Below, piece by piece: positions 43,826-57,045 of a DNA stretch of 64,000 bases (positions are counted from its first letter, which is position 1; each line of letters begins with the position of its first letter). The notes below the pieces were generated by a model, which worked only from the letters and a program-made list of their open reading frames with translations, did no database searches and had not been told where the DNA came from. Both the position numbers and the translations under genes were made by a program. The DNA is from Eutypa lata (lineage: Eukaryota > Ascomycota > Sordariomycetes > Xylariales > Diatrypaceae). The stretch spans positions 6,200,001 to 6,264,000 of the forward strand of contig JAKULF010000004.1 of the NCBI GenBank assembly GCA_022661535.1, written 5' to 3'.

Positions 43826-45014
43826 GTCGCGGTCACTATCACCACGACCGCATGCATTATCTGGCACTCATGCCCACATGCTCCCCATGCCACAGCTGTC
43901 CGCCGACGGCGTAGCCGGCCTACTACCTGATCGAACCCGATTCTTCTTCAGGCTGTTCGTTAGGCTTTTCTCCCGTCTCTTCTTTGAGCTGGTGGTCGCT
44001 CGCCACGACTTTCGTTGTGTTTTTCACGAAAGGATGGCGAGGTTTTTCTATACCCCTGCCCGCAACATCGGTCGTCGTCATTGCCGGGGCTGGTCGGCTT
44101 TTATGACCGACGACGTTACCCTTGTGCCTGCTCCACCTACGCCTGCTCCTACTACCTCTGCGTCTATCACCACTGTCGCCAACTGTGCGTCGCTCGCCGG
44201 CGTCCGGCGTAGCTCGGGTTGTCCTGGTGGGCAGTGACGGAACCAGGGACGTTCGTGGAACCGATGCTAGCGTCGTTCTGTTAGCTGCAGATGATAGAGG
44301 GGAGGGATAATAAATTTAGGAGAAATACGTCTGTTTAGGAGGGAAGGGGAGAACGGGGAAGAAGGGGCAAGTCAGCGCCAACTTTAATGGTGCCCTTAGA
44401 TGCTGCAATTCGAATAAGACCTGCTTATTCAATGGCAATTGTAATTACCCTATAACAGAACAGCATAAACCTATGATTATTCAGATTATATCAATACCAG
44501 TTGTTTAATAGAGCTTTCCTAAATTTGCAGTGACGCTGTGTTTTTTGCAATTGTGTTCTTGCACATGAGCTTGGAGACAAAGATGTGGAAAGTTCCCTTT
44601 GACTGCATCCAAAGACTCGTGCAAGTGCGGGATGACGAGGTAGACGAAGTAGGCAGCTAAACGAAAGAATCCCCGTGCTGTTTGGGGACAGCTCTGCTCC
44701 AGTGGCTTCCGGTCCAATCCTGTTTCCGTAGTGGCTACCTCGGATTTCACAAATAGTAGAACCACTGCGATTGTTTATCTACAAAATTTACTCGTCCCGT
44801 ACCTTGGGAGATCTACTTCTGAAAGAACGTGCTTCGAAAGTACAGCGTGTCGATACTTCTTGGGTGTATCCGCATCGGCGACCAGGTATTATTCGTCATC
44901 GGGTCACTACGTCTTGTATTAATAGTAGTCATTCTTTGTCTTTAGACAATTAGCTAGAAAATCAACTTCTTCGTACAATTTGTCCTGACACGTTGGTAAG
45001 TAGCATTTCCTGGT

Positions 45015-45033
45015 CTCGATCCAGGGACCTCCG
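45015..45033 (-). other. tRNA-like B-box with short stem
   Basis: On the minus strand GGATCGAGACC is one base off the RNA polymerase III B-box GGTTCGANNCC and sits in a perfect five-pair stem (CCTGG...CCAGG) preceded by AGGTC, as in the T-arm of a tRNA. I find no matching acceptor stem or D-arm, so this may be a tRNA relic or the head of a SINE rather than a gene. Confidence 0.25.
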
Positions 45034-45087
45034 GGCTTTTACATTTGTTACTGTGATGGTGTCGCTTAAAAGGGGCCGCGGTATAAC

Positions 45088-45243
45088 GTCTTAGACCCCA
45101 AGCAGGACCAGCCATGGAGTGAGTGGGACTATTCCTAGTATTCTTTTATGAAATAGGGCAATTAACTTTTATTACGTATCTTTCCAAACATAAATTGCTG
45201 GGGTTGGTCCCACTCCCTGGCTGGTTCTGCTTGGGTCTAAGAC
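45088..45243. mobile_element. MITE-like inverted repeat
   Basis: The left arm, 45088-45129 (begins GTCTTAGACCCCAAGCAGG), and the right arm, 45207-45243 (ends TTGGGTCTAAGAC), are inverted copies differing by a few substitutions and small gaps. They enclose about 77 AT-rich bases. The arms could fold into a long hairpin, as in a miniature inverted-repeat element. No target-site duplication was established. Confidence 0.5.
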
Positions 45244-48200
45244 ATTTATCGAGTTGGCATTCATGGTTCATTAACTCGCTTTTAGTAGAGTTGGTGAAGC
45301 CCGTGATCATTATCATGATGAGGATCCGTAGTATGAAGTATTATTATGTAGGTAGGTTATTAATAAAAAGAAGGAGACGAGAAGAGAATATTGCTCCTAT
45401 ATAGATATACCACGACGCGTGTTGGAGTGAATGTCGAAGAGGTTGAAGTGGCGCGGGATAGTTCGAAAATGAAGGTAACATACTGTGGTAACGAGGGTGA
45501 TAACCAATAGCTGGTTGCTTCCTCACTACCTAAGTACGTATAGATTTTTTTAGGTCTTCATAGGTAAGTAATTATGGATATAATGGTGCATATGACATGA
45601 TTAAGTGTTTATACGTATCATGTCTGTAGCCAAGACAGACGTCGTGTCTAAAACATGCAGTGATACACGCATGGTTTCTTATGCTGAACAAAGTTAAGGA
45701 TTTTGAGAATGAGATCAAAATAAGGGCTCAGTAGCTTTGTAACAATAACTTGATAATCAATGTTGCTTAAACCTATATTGCGACCACTCAACGATACAAA
45801 TATAAATTCAGAATCCAACCCCCCATACGATATGTGTGGGATAGCTGGGCTTTTTTACGGCCTGATTGTCTGTTGCCGTTGTTTTCCCTGGATTGGTATC
45901 TCGCGCTGAATTAAGGAAAATATTGGATGTATGGTTGACAGCGACAACTTAAGTCACAATTCTCTAGTGTTGCGATATAAGAACGTATTTATATGAATAC
46001 TGATAAGGCTGTCTTTAGAAGGGACAGTTCAAGAATTAATAGTATGTGTTCGGCGTCTACCCACATGCTTCAGGCCATCGCTCGTCAAACATCACCAACT
46101 CTCGAAGTCCCCCTATCTTTCGCCTTGAATATCCGACTAGCTATAGATGAGATCAGTCTCCGATATATATATATATATCAATGCTCTTACCTGGATCAAG
46201 AATGCAAGTGTTCCTCCCGGTAACCTGATGAATTGCCACAGTACCCATTGATGTTTCGTTGGGCCCAAGGCGAGACCCAAGACATCTTGTTCCGAGGCCA
46301 TATCGCAGCCCTCCTCCATTGGGAAAAACGCCGTCCCAACAACGACTCCTCCGCTCTATTGTGTTGTGCCGAGCTTGGCAATGTTACTTATAACGTCTGT
46401 GCTTGATAGACGTAATGGTTCACCCTTTTAAAAACGAGGGAATAGCGAGCGACCATGGCGTCGGTGGTGGTCATGATATCTGTTTTTAATTTGTATATAA
46501 AGCTCGATGAGGTGAGGCGAGACTGGGTGAACATTGATGTAACCCTTAATGAGATAGAGACGTAAAAATCTTTGTCGCATCCGAGTCCAAGGGACGTCTT
46601 GTTGAGGGATACGTCAGAGGCTTCTCCTAATGGCTACTGCGCGCCGCCTCCTTCGCGGCCCTGGCGTATTATTGCTCTCTCAATTAATATGCAAGGGTGC
46701 CCAAAAGCTGGGCATGAAATGCTGTTCTCTTTTGTAGTTCTTTTAGCATAGACTCAGCTAGCTTCACGTTGGTAAATGAGATCGATCCCTTGCCCGAAAG
46801 AAGATGGTGTGTTAATGGGACGCAATTGGGATAATGGTGGGCATCTTCCATCTCATTTTTTGCTTTCTCCCCTCCCCGAAAGGTCTGAGCGTTACAAAAG
46901 GGCGCCGCCATACCGGCGGTAGGGTTTAGTTAGGAGAACTCATTTATTCTGATGCGGCTGTCTCCTGAGAACGGAAGAAGATAGGCAAGATAGGTGGCGC
47001 ATACAATATCGCTCTTCTTGGCAAGCCCTGCATTCGTCCCGCAATGGGAATTCCTCAATGTATTCGGAAATCAGGATGGCTTGGCAACGGTTATGTCTCA
47101 TGACGCCACAACCTACCCAGGTAGCTATGGTGGCAGCTGGGTGGTAAGTATGCTCGGTGACACAGGGCTGCTGCTTAAGCGACGTGGAAGACCCGGCCGG
47201 GGATGTCTTCCAACAATGCGAGGTCGACGACCAGTATGTGCATATGTAGGCATGGAATAAGCATGCATGTATGCTGTATGTACGGACGGCTTGTGGAGGG
47301 ATCTGACGGAAGAATTCGCCACAGCTTTTCCAATACGGTTCATTGCATGATGCCGTCCAACGCTCCGTACCGGAGTATGACAGCTGTCGCCCCTCAATGC
47401 CGGTCTACTACCAATTACTGATGCGTCTCGGGTTGTCTCCGAAGAGTTATCCGGAATCTACTATCAATTTACTAGGGATGTTTTCCAGTCCTACCTTATG
47501 CCCTCTTGCTGGGCCACCTACCGGCAAAATGCCAGTAGTCTAGAACCTCAGGCAAGGTTCGATGGGCATTTCCTGTCTGGCCATGGGAGATCGGCATCTT
47601 GCAGATTACATGGAACGTCGCCATTTGGCAAGGCTGCGAGCTACTTAATCAGTTAGGCGACCAACAACAGCTACCCGCGAAGACGTCAAAGGCGTCGGCA
47701 GCTGGTGATAGAAACCTATGTTGACTCCGAGGGAAAATGCGACGGCCACCATGACTACTTAACAAGAAAATAGTGTCAAGTCACAGGATAAGCGGTGAGG
47801 ATCAAGTGAATGAATGACTCATGTCTATCGACGCAATGTCTCCTGCGATGGTGCTCAAGGTCGCTGTGAGATGATATAAGCAAGACTGACTGGCTGTTAT
47901 TACATAGGAGCTATCTGCGGATTGAGAGACTAAACGATGCGTACGCCCAAGCTAAAAGTCCCCACGCAGGGGCGGCTACTGCAAGTCATGCCTAGACCAC
48001 GCTAGCTTTAGCATGTGAGGTTGAGGAGCAATACGATTCGTCTTGTTATCCGAACGACGATAATTAGGCGTTACCATTCTAAGATAAGAGGCGGAAACGG
48101 CCGTAGCGGGGTTTTCTTTGAGATGAAATATACACCGATGTTGGTCAGTCAGCGAAGACGACTTGGGATGAAGAAAGCATCTTGGCGAACTTGGAAGGGA

Positions 48201-51200
48201 TATAGAGGCCTTCCAATGGGGAAACAATCTGCCCTAGCCTTCCGTAAAACCAAGGCCGGTGGGTGGCACAGGTACTCGTAGGGTCCAGCTGTGCACCTAC
48301 CTACCTGCTATGTGGGTGTGAATATGATGAACCTAATGACATGCCCGCCGGGTCAATCACGATGACTCCCGTTATCAAGATCCACTAAACAGACATGTAA
48401 GGCAGAACCGAATGGTCGGTTCGGGTCAGAAAGCTTAGAAACCAAGGGAATTAGGCCCGTCTAATAGCCTTGAGCGTTCCAACCGGCTCATCGTAAAGAT
48501 ATCAACTAGGCAGACGACATGCCAGTCGACTGCAGATTACTTACTCTTGAATCGACCATAGTAGTGGGGTTTAATTCGGGTTGCCGCTGAGAAAGGCACG
48601 CTGGTATCCTGTGAGCCTTAGGTTCCATTTGGTAAACATAATAAATCACAACAATGGTAGTACTCTAGGCACCAACGAGGTCGAAATTCGGAGGTTCTCC
48701 CTGTTGGAGGCTCTCGGAAGCCTTTCCCGCGACAGGCCTCGTAGTATGTCCTATGATCTGTGATGAGTGTACCAGATAGAACTTACAACCGAGGATTATC
48801 AGTCTGTTACCCCCCTGACGTGAAGAATGCGAAGTTTTTTGACGCTGGTGTGGTTACAATGATGTTAGGCCCGGAAGAGGTCCTGATGTATGGTAGACAC
48901 TCTGTTTTACGAGACACTAGATTGATTAATATGAAGGTTGTTGGAAATTTTAAGTGTATGAATCATCGTGGAGGGTATCTGTGTGCTGCAATTGGGCTAC
49001 TCTGGCCAATCAAGACTAGGAAGGCATGGTTTAAACTCAGGATGTTACGGTGGGGGGGTTGGTTGAGGCGCCATTGTTTGTATATACCGTCACCTCGTCA
49101 CTTCGGCAGACTTCATCAACAGTTTGTGAACGTGTCACACGAGCAAGTTAGTTATAACAACACAAGCGGAAGTGTGACAAGATCCATGTCGAAAGGTGCC
49201 AGCCATGTTCGAAATTTGGGAAATGCAGTTGAAGAGATCCCGATCAAATAGGGCCCCTAGGCGGGTATTCCGTCGAAGCAAGTGTCTCGTTGGCCACGTC
49301 GTCACAGCTGTCACATTTGAAAAAGGGATGGATCTCAACATTACAAAAATAAGAGCAGCAGGAACATGTGGTTCTAGATGTTTGGGGTTCAAAGCAAGCT
49401 CTGTGTGTGTGTGTCAAGGTTGTATTCTCGTGTTAAAAATATAAAATGACTAACTTTAGTTAAAAGACTGTGGGGGAGTGAATGGGAAAATCAGTTACTA
49501 AAAAGAACTGCAGATAGGGCGGACAGGCGGGGAATTGATGATACCTATCTGGGATTCTGGGATTGAATATCTGTGGTGGAGCCTCAGGAACCCGGTTGGA
49601 CAAAACCATACTACATACATACTAAATGTACCGTACGAATACAATTTGACCCCATCAATAACCTTGAAGCTTCAATAACTAACTGCCCCTCCTGCATATC
49701 TCAACACGTAACTAAATACGCGTCAGTTACCTTCTTTATTATCACGCAACTTCATACATGTAGTTAAATACGTAGGTATGTAGTCAGGCATGTATGATAA
49801 CAGGTAATAGTTGAGTCTTATTATTCATTTAACTACATTAATGTACCTGCCTACTTGACATTTTATCGTCCGATAATTGATCATGGTGAGACCGCTATCC
49901 ACGGTATCAGACGGGATCCCCGACATCCTGATGCCGATATCGAGACTGAGCGGCCCTTTTTTTTCGTCTTTCGCTTTTTTCCCTCAAATTCTCTCTATAC
50001 CGAATTCAGGATGAATCTGGAAGGTAGTAGCATATAGTACCTACTCTGGATCAAAAGCCTACCTGTCTACCTGCCTACCTGCCTACCTACAATATGAACA
50101 TGGTGGTTTAGGCTGTCCATTCTCGACCCTGCATATCAATTACCGGAACTTCCATTAAAAACCCCCCTTTCCTACTGATTGCGTCGGGCAAATGCGCCGA
50201 TAGCTTCTAGAAGACCGTGGTGGGCTGTCCAAGCATGGGCGTTGCTACATGGGGATTCTTACAGATTCTTACATATGCTAATATGCTCCTACTACGATGC
50301 TTCCTTGTTTCCTGAAATACTTTCCCCCTATCACGACACCTAATTATTACACTGCATGGTACAGCGCATATTGTGCATGCATCGACGATTGCTCACGCTT
50401 TTGCGGGCACCTCTGGGAGCGTACATACATAAGTAGCCTACAGCCTACCTTGCCTACATTACCTACCTTGCCTTAGTTATGTAGGTCTAGGTTAGGTGCC
50501 TAACTAAGCTGCTAAGTAGGTTTCCAGATTTTTAGACATGATTGATCTGTTGCATATCGCATTTGCCTTACCGCCTTCCTGTCAGCCATCAGCCTGTTCA
50601 GTTCAGACACTAAAGGCCAAGCCAACGAAACATCCCCACAACCCCTGTCAGGTCGCAAGTTTAATTCTCTATCCGGGCCGTCGAGGTGACCCATTCCATG
50701 GTGCAGCGCCGTCGCCGCAGCGGTGTTGGCCGGAATATTATGCGTGTGTAGCCGGCTAACTAGAGCGAGACGGGTAGGATGGCCTACATACTAGCAGGCT
50801 ACATATGTAGTTGTAGACATGCCACATACATACGGAGCGCACCCTAGTCTTTATTTAGTTTGGTTTCATCAACGAAACGAAACGTGAGAGTATCGAGCGA
50901 TATTAATGCCCGATCTATGTACCTACCTTCATATCTCACCGATCTCGTAATGACATTGAAGCCTACATGCCTATACTATCTATGTAGGTACTTATAATAC
51001 GGTAAGTCAGTAGTGGGGGAGTTGATGTTGGAAGTTGTATACCTACCTGCCCACCTACCTGTCTACCTATCAGCCTACTCTCCAAGCACCCCCTGCGACT
51101 TCCACCTATTACACCCACGAGGGCTCACCATTTGTCTCGGTCATCACTTGATTGGAAATTCCAATTGGACCTGTAGGGATACGATTCTTGCTCTTATTTA

Positions 51201-52592
51201 TTCATTCTATGCTCCAACCCGAGATACTCGGCTGTGACATAAGTAAGTAGGTACCTAGTAGGGGTAACAGGCCAGTTATGTATGTATGTAACTACATATG
51301 TATGTGCAGAAGATGTAAGTACGTATGTAGGTAGGTATGTATGCAGAGTTTCTCACCCCGCCCCCTGCTTAGGTGATGATATATACATAAAATATATTAG
51401 CACCATCGTGATTATGTGAGTTTCCGAGCTGAGGTTCAAATTAATCAATGCCACGATAGCTCTAGACTACTTGTGCTTATATTATTAGATATTGAATGTT
51501 AGATACGTATGTATTGAATGTAAAAATATAGGAAGGCTGGTCATAGCATCAACCTACCTAACTGAAATAAGAAATGAAGTGTGAATATCTCCAACTGATA
51601 TGCCAGGTACGTTACCTACCTACGGGTGTATTTTTCGGATAATTGCCATGCATAGTTAGACTATCCTGGTAAATTCTATGCCTAACTTCTTAGAGGTAGA
51701 TTTTCGATGTCGTGATTGATAACCCCGTTGATATGCTGGTGCTGATAATATTTTATCCCACTACGACCAACGAAAAAAAATAGCCCCGCACCTAAACTAG
51801 AGGAAGAAGTGAAAAAAAAAAAAAAAAAAAAACTTCGAATGGTCTCAACTCATCCCACTATTTCTCTCTGAGGAACATAATCGTCCGGTTTTTTAGCTTC
51901 GGGTTTCTGACTGCTTACCCGCATTGGTTAAGTATCAAAATTTTCACTTTTGTTTATCTTCCCTTTTATCAGTATATACCTTCGTATAACTTATATCTGC
52001 CTGTCTGTACGTAAATAAATACAATACAATACAATACTATTGATACAATGCTATTCGTGTATGTATATGAGTACAAGTGGACTTTTTAGTAATACAATAC
52101 ACGCGGCTTCATCGAATTCAAGTTGAGCTTTCTTTGCCCAATCCAATCTTCGCGTATCGCTACTATACTTCTTCGGTGTGTCTTTCGGCGGTCGCCCCAG
52201 AAGCGGCCACTTTACGTTTTGGGGGTTGTGATACGCGCCGCAAAGACTCTCATTACTAGTAGTATCTTTTTTGTTTGCCTATGCCCTATGTCTACCTAAC
52301 CTAACACACTAGGGTCTGTCTGAACTTGTTACAAGTCTACCTCCTTATGTGGTAGTGGTTGTATGTGAGTAAAGTAATCAGTGACTTGGCTTGCTCGCTT
52401 GCTTTGCCTGGCTTTGCCTTGTCTCTGCCACTTTCTTTTCGAGGTACTCCCCTCACTCATCCCACCTTACCCTTTCTTGTGCCACACCCCCAAATTTATT
52501 TTTTTACTCCTTCCCCTTCCTAGATACAGATATTGGGTCTGGCCTCCTCTCGCCCTCTCCTCTTCCCCTTCTCTTTCTTTTCTTTCCCCAGC

Positions 52593-53761
52593 ATGACCGC
52601 CCCAGCCCCAGCCCCATCCGACAGCGTTGTTGAGTCCGTCGCATCCAACGCTACTACTCAGTCCGGAGCCGCCTCAACGACACACTCCCCAGATGCCTCG
52701 CGACGAGAGCCCACCTCCTCCACCGCCGGTACCGCCCAACTCCCCAGTAAATCGTTAACTGGGAAGCCAGAGGAGATGGAGAAGACGAAGCAGCTGGTCA
52801 TTAGCGCCCTGCAATACCATCCCGATTGGCCTACTCCCGGTGTCAACTTCATTGACATCTTGCCCATATTTCGAAACCCCGCCATATTCGCCTCTCTTCT
52901 CGATGTCCTGATTTACCAGATAGAGGAGACGTTCCCTTCCAACAAGCCTGAGGTCGTTGTAGGGCTTGACGCCCGTGGTTTCCTCTTCGGCCCAACACTT
53001 GCCTTGCGACTCGGTGTTCCCTTCGTCCCTGTGCGCAAGTCGGGCAAGATGCCAGGCATTTGCTTCACAGAAGGGTACGAGAAGGAATATGGGAGGGATG
53101 AGTTTCAAATACAGGCAGATAGCATTCAGAAGAACCAGAAGGTTCTAATAGTGGATGATATCCTCGCTACTGGTGAGTTCTAAACAGACATTGGGGGGCA
53201 TCTCCCACCTCCGATATTCGGTCTCATACTTATGAGATCTCTTCACTTAACATTCCCATACTACACTTCCAAAGATCAATTTCCCAAATCAAGTCTTCAT
53301 ATCCCAATCTTCTAGCTTATATGGAGCCTGGTAAAATTACGCCCAGGACACTTAAACCGCGGAGTTTTGAGCCCAAGCATTGCCTAGTCTCAAAACGCGC
53401 TATCCTTAAAATATGCCTATCTTTTTACCCCACCAAAGCCAGCAATTCCCTGCCATTGACTATTCCATAGTTTCGCTTTACGTAGACAATTGTCTTACAG
53501 AGCGATAAGCTCTTCAGTGGAAGAGCCTAGACCACTTTTTTCTTTCTTTCTTCCTCGCTCTGCGTGTTTGGAACCTTATCATGAAGTTCCCGAGCTAATG
53601 TAACTTCAGGAGGAACGGCTGCCGCCGCAAAGAAACTCGTTGAGAAATGTGGGGGCGACTTCATTGGATATCTCTTCATGATTGAAATCACAGTACTAAG
53701 AGGGCACGAACAACGAAAACAACTTGGTGACAAGCCACTTCTCGCTCTTGTTGAAGACTAG
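52593..53761 (+). CDS. APT1: adenine phosphoribosyltransferase
   Basis: Two exons, 52593-53172 and 53610-53761, give 243 residues. It converts adenine and PRPP to AMP in purine salvage. The core includes YHPDWPTPGVNFIDILPI, VVVGLDARGFLFGPTLAL, FVPVRKSGKMPG and the PRPP-binding motif VLIVDDILATGGTAAAA. That motif is split by a 437-nt phase-1 intron directly after ATG, and the junction restores ATGGTAAAAKKL exactly. About 55 Ser/Thr/Pro-rich residues precede the enzyme domain, compared with almost none in yeast Apt1. The start is not certain: TTTCTTTCCCCAGC precedes the ATG and looks like a splice acceptor, so a 5' intron or another first exon is possible. Confidence 0.9.
53364..53396. repeat. 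small hairpin in the APT1 intron
   Basis: Eight-base perfect inverted repeat (GTTTTGAG at 53364-53371 and CTCAAAAC at 53389-53396) with a 17-base loop, flanked by GCG-rich bases. Possibly a trace of a small insertion that lengthened the intron. Confidence 0.4.
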
Positions 53762-54392
53762 GAGATGACGAGAAGCCGCACGTGTCTATGGGCGATGATG
53801 AGGAACTTGGCTACACCCCCCACTCCAAGCACACAGCCATAGCTCCATGTTATTTCTCGTCCTTTGGCGAAGTCTACCACCGGCTTCACGCTCATTCAAT
53901 TGGGCAGGACCCACCCATCATCCTATCTGTCTCTCTCACCCTGTCTCTCGATCTCATAAATACCTATAGGCAAATCAAATACACAGGAAGAACTAGGGAG
54001 GATAATTAATCAGGTGGGATAGCTGAGGTTGCATGGTTACGGCGTTATCTGGACATAACAGGGAATTGATCCTGGGGTACATTGTGCGTTTGCTTTTTTC
54101 AGTCCAAAAATAGAGATATGTAATTCAGTAATTGACTTGGTTAATTCCCATGCTCACTTATGTCATCGCATTTTACCTGTGCCGTCATCCAGTGAAATCA
54201 ATTGGATTGAAAAGGGGAATCAACGCTTGGAAGGCCCGGCACCCCGGTGCCAATATGGCGGTGACTCACGGGCACGGTACTTCCTCTTGTGGTTACAGAA
54301 CATTCAACCAGGGGAATGCATACTTCTCTCTCTTCCTTTGTCTCGGGATAGACAGTACGGTATTTGTTGAGCACCGGGGAACAACCTGGCAA

Positions 54393-54422
54393 TGAACGAA
54401 CGAACGAACGGACGAACGAACG
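54393..54422 (+). repeat. (AACG)n microsatellite
   Basis: About seven GAACGAAC-type tetranucleotide units with one base change. Confidence 0.9.
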
Positions 54423-54735
54423 TCGTAAATGACCTAGACAACAAATATTCCTAAGCCCTCTTTCTTGGATGGACCAATGGCGATCAGCCCACTCATGCAT
54501 CATCCCTTTTTCTTCTTCTTCCCCCACTACCCCGGTTTTGACCTCAGCATTTCGATTTTAGATACTTCTGCCACCAGAGACCTCTTTTTTAGGTTACTTA
54601 TGCAGATGGATGGATGATGGTGGCGCAAGCATCGAGACAATTCCGGGGGAGGCCTCCTGGTTGGCCTGCCCTTCTTTTTCTTCCCCTCTCCCCCACGTTG
54701 AGAGCTAGGCAGTATAGTCTGGTGGCATGTAAAAA

Positions 54736-54792
54736 GTATGTATGCATGTATGTATGTATGTATGTATGTATATATGTATGTATGTACGTATG
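54736..54792 (+). repeat. (TATG)n microsatellite
   Basis: Long run of GTATGTATG tetranucleotides with a few interruptions, about 14 units. Confidence 0.9.
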
Positions 54793-55141
54793 CGGGCGTA
54801 AATACGTGGGGGATGCAGGGGGAGGCAGGGAAGACACAAGAGGCAGAGACAGGCTGACGGACGGACGACCCAAGTCTTCATCCGTGGCCAACCGCAATTT
54901 ATTGGTTAGTCCTTCAGCCAGCCAGTCATCCAGTTCATCCATTCCCCGATTCTTGACTCACGATTGGGTTGCTCGAAGAAGCTAGTTAGGCGGAAGAGCG
55001 GACGGACCGAGCCGCTGCTGCGCTGCATCTCTTCCCCTTCCTCTCTCCCTCAGGGGTTGTTATTGAGTCTACCTACCTCCTTACCTGCGTAGCTTTCACT
55101 GCTTGGTATTCTCGGAGCATGTAGGTCGTCCACGGACACAC

Positions 55142-55149
<8 letters not shown>

Positions 55150-55193
<44 letters not shown>
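55150..55193 (+). repeat. (CA)n microsatellite
   Basis: About 20 CA units, almost pure. Confidence 0.95.
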
Positions 55194-55616
55194 AACACCC
55201 CCCAGGTCTTCAGTTATGGTCAAAAATAATCATGTACGACAAAAAGGCATTAAGCGCGCTAGGTTCGTTTATCCCGCTCTCGCTTTATCTCGAGAAGGCG
55301 GGGGGGATGATGATATCTGGTCATCGAATAGAGATAAAGGGAACGGGAGGCTTACGAGATCGCGGCTTTGTTAGGTAGGACATGATGACATGTTTATGCA
55401 GTCAGCAGGCAACCTCCGACAGACGCACGGTCATGCCCCGGATACAGAAGTTTTGAGGAGACAGCTAGCCAAACGATCGGGTTCGCTGCTTATTGGGCAT
55501 CCCACGTCAACTAACTACATAAGCAGGCGTTCAAGCACGTACCTCCCTCCTGCCTGCGATATGCGCGCGGCATCCCATCTCTCTGGCGGTCTGCGAACTC
55601 CCGTTTTGCGTCGAGA

Positions 55617-55644
55617 TATTATATATATATATATATATATATAT
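55617..55644 (+). repeat. (AT)n microsatellite
   Basis: About 14 AT units. Confidence 0.95.
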
Positions 55645-57045
55645 CCAGTTAGATCTATGTCGGAAGTGCATTCCCTAAAGACTTGCCTGCGAGTTGCATA
55701 GCGCAAATGGCGAACTGGTAGCCCCTTTTCGTACTTCACCGGTCTGCCAAGCCCCTTTTTATCAGGCATGCTGCTATAGGATCATCCAGCAATGGCTCCA
55801 AGGAGCGTGGTAAGGTGCATTTGGTCTGTACAGGCCTACGGATGCAATCACACCCCGCAGTAGCGATTCCAATACTCTATGATTAGGCATGAAGAAGTCA
55901 TGTTGTCTGGGGCTAATTAGCGGCATACCATTACCATCTTCCTTGAAGATATGAGATGAACGTAAGTTCTGCAACCCAGCAGATTGTACCAACCGTAACT
56001 TACTCTAATAAATACAGAGTACTAGCTTGTGCTTGTGCTGACTTTTCTTAGGAGAACGATGAATAGCTACACTTGAGAATTATTAGGGATTTCGGGATTC
56101 GAAATAATGTGTGTCTGCCGAATCCTCGCGATCGTGAGTTTTCCTGGACACAGCAACATTGGGCGCCAATGAACCAACAAGCGGATAGCCTAATATAGTC
56201 TCCTGTCGCCCTCGTATTGCATGCCCGGGTTTATCCGACGAACGGCGAAATGGCGATCAATCTTAAGTTGCATCTTGCTTCAAGGAGCCTGCTTAGATGT
56301 TGGTCAAAGCTTACACTAATTAATATCCAAATTATTTTAATTCTATTAGTTATTGGTTGGAAACTCGTTTACCTATTAAGGCAATTAAAAGGATTCAGCA
56401 CCTTAAAAAAAACTGATGTATATTGTTATAAGATTGACGCCCATATCGTCGTTCGTCGGATATAGGTAATTAGGTGTCAAAACATATAGAGATCCTGGAT
56501 ACTGCCCGTGTCGAATTCTCCGTACTCGATAAATTTGCTATATTACGCTAGTAGTGGTATTTGACGCCAGGGGGGGGGGGTTGTGAAGCAGCTGTCAACC
56601 ATGACCTCCCTTTAGGTATTTTGGACGTGCTAGGCTATGAATATTTATACTATAATACCAAGAGAAGTCGTCTATTAAGAGTAAGGATCTATCAGCTGAG
56701 TACAAGCGAAAGGGGGGTTTCTTTTGTAAGCGTGTGTATATGAATTGGACGAGGGAATAGAACGCGCTATGCTATAACAATGCATGGGTGGTAGCGAGAA
56801 TATCTACTTAACACTTATGTGTTTCTCAGGTTCCAGTGGGATTAATCTTTATGGCTCAAGCTAGTAGGACGAGGTACTTAACCGCATCCTTCAACCTTGA
56901 TGGTAGTTATTGTCAGAGAATATAAATAGTTTCTTCATTTATGACGTATTCTACAAGTTACTGACAAGCTAGTGCTTACTGTCTCTCACTTCGAACCGTT
57001 TCTTTTCAATATTTTAATAGCAAGTTCAAATAAGGGGGTGGTTAT

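Larger units (their letters stand above)
40986..52592. other. 11.6-kb gene-poor region
   Basis: No ORF here reads as a confident gene. It holds (TG)n at about 42189-42222, two minisatellites (43451-43478 and 43765-43825), an inverted repeat (45088-45243), a tRNA-like B-box (about 45015-45033), A-runs at 51812-51831, and dispersed TACC/TAGGTA repeats (about 48295, 50060-50095, 50440-50520, 50920-51070, 51240-51350). ORFs such as 43878-44237 (+), 44505-44765 (-) and 48760-49251 (+) are open but unrecognised and may be decayed genes. Confidence 0.5.
53762..57045. other. intergenic, repeat-rich
   Basis: About 3.3 kb between APT1 (+) and the membrane protein gene (-). It holds (AACG)n, (TATG)n, (CA)n and (AT)n microsatellites and a run of ten or more G near 56572-56581. 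I see no gene. Confidence 0.6.

Noticed and set aside
44505..44765. 86-codon minus-strand ORF
   Set aside because: Somewhat protein-like but unrecognised; could be decayed coding DNA.
48760..49251. 163-codon plus-strand ORF in the gene-poor region
   Set aside because: Open but with no motif or signal I recognise; isolated, with no splice-extended homologue visible.
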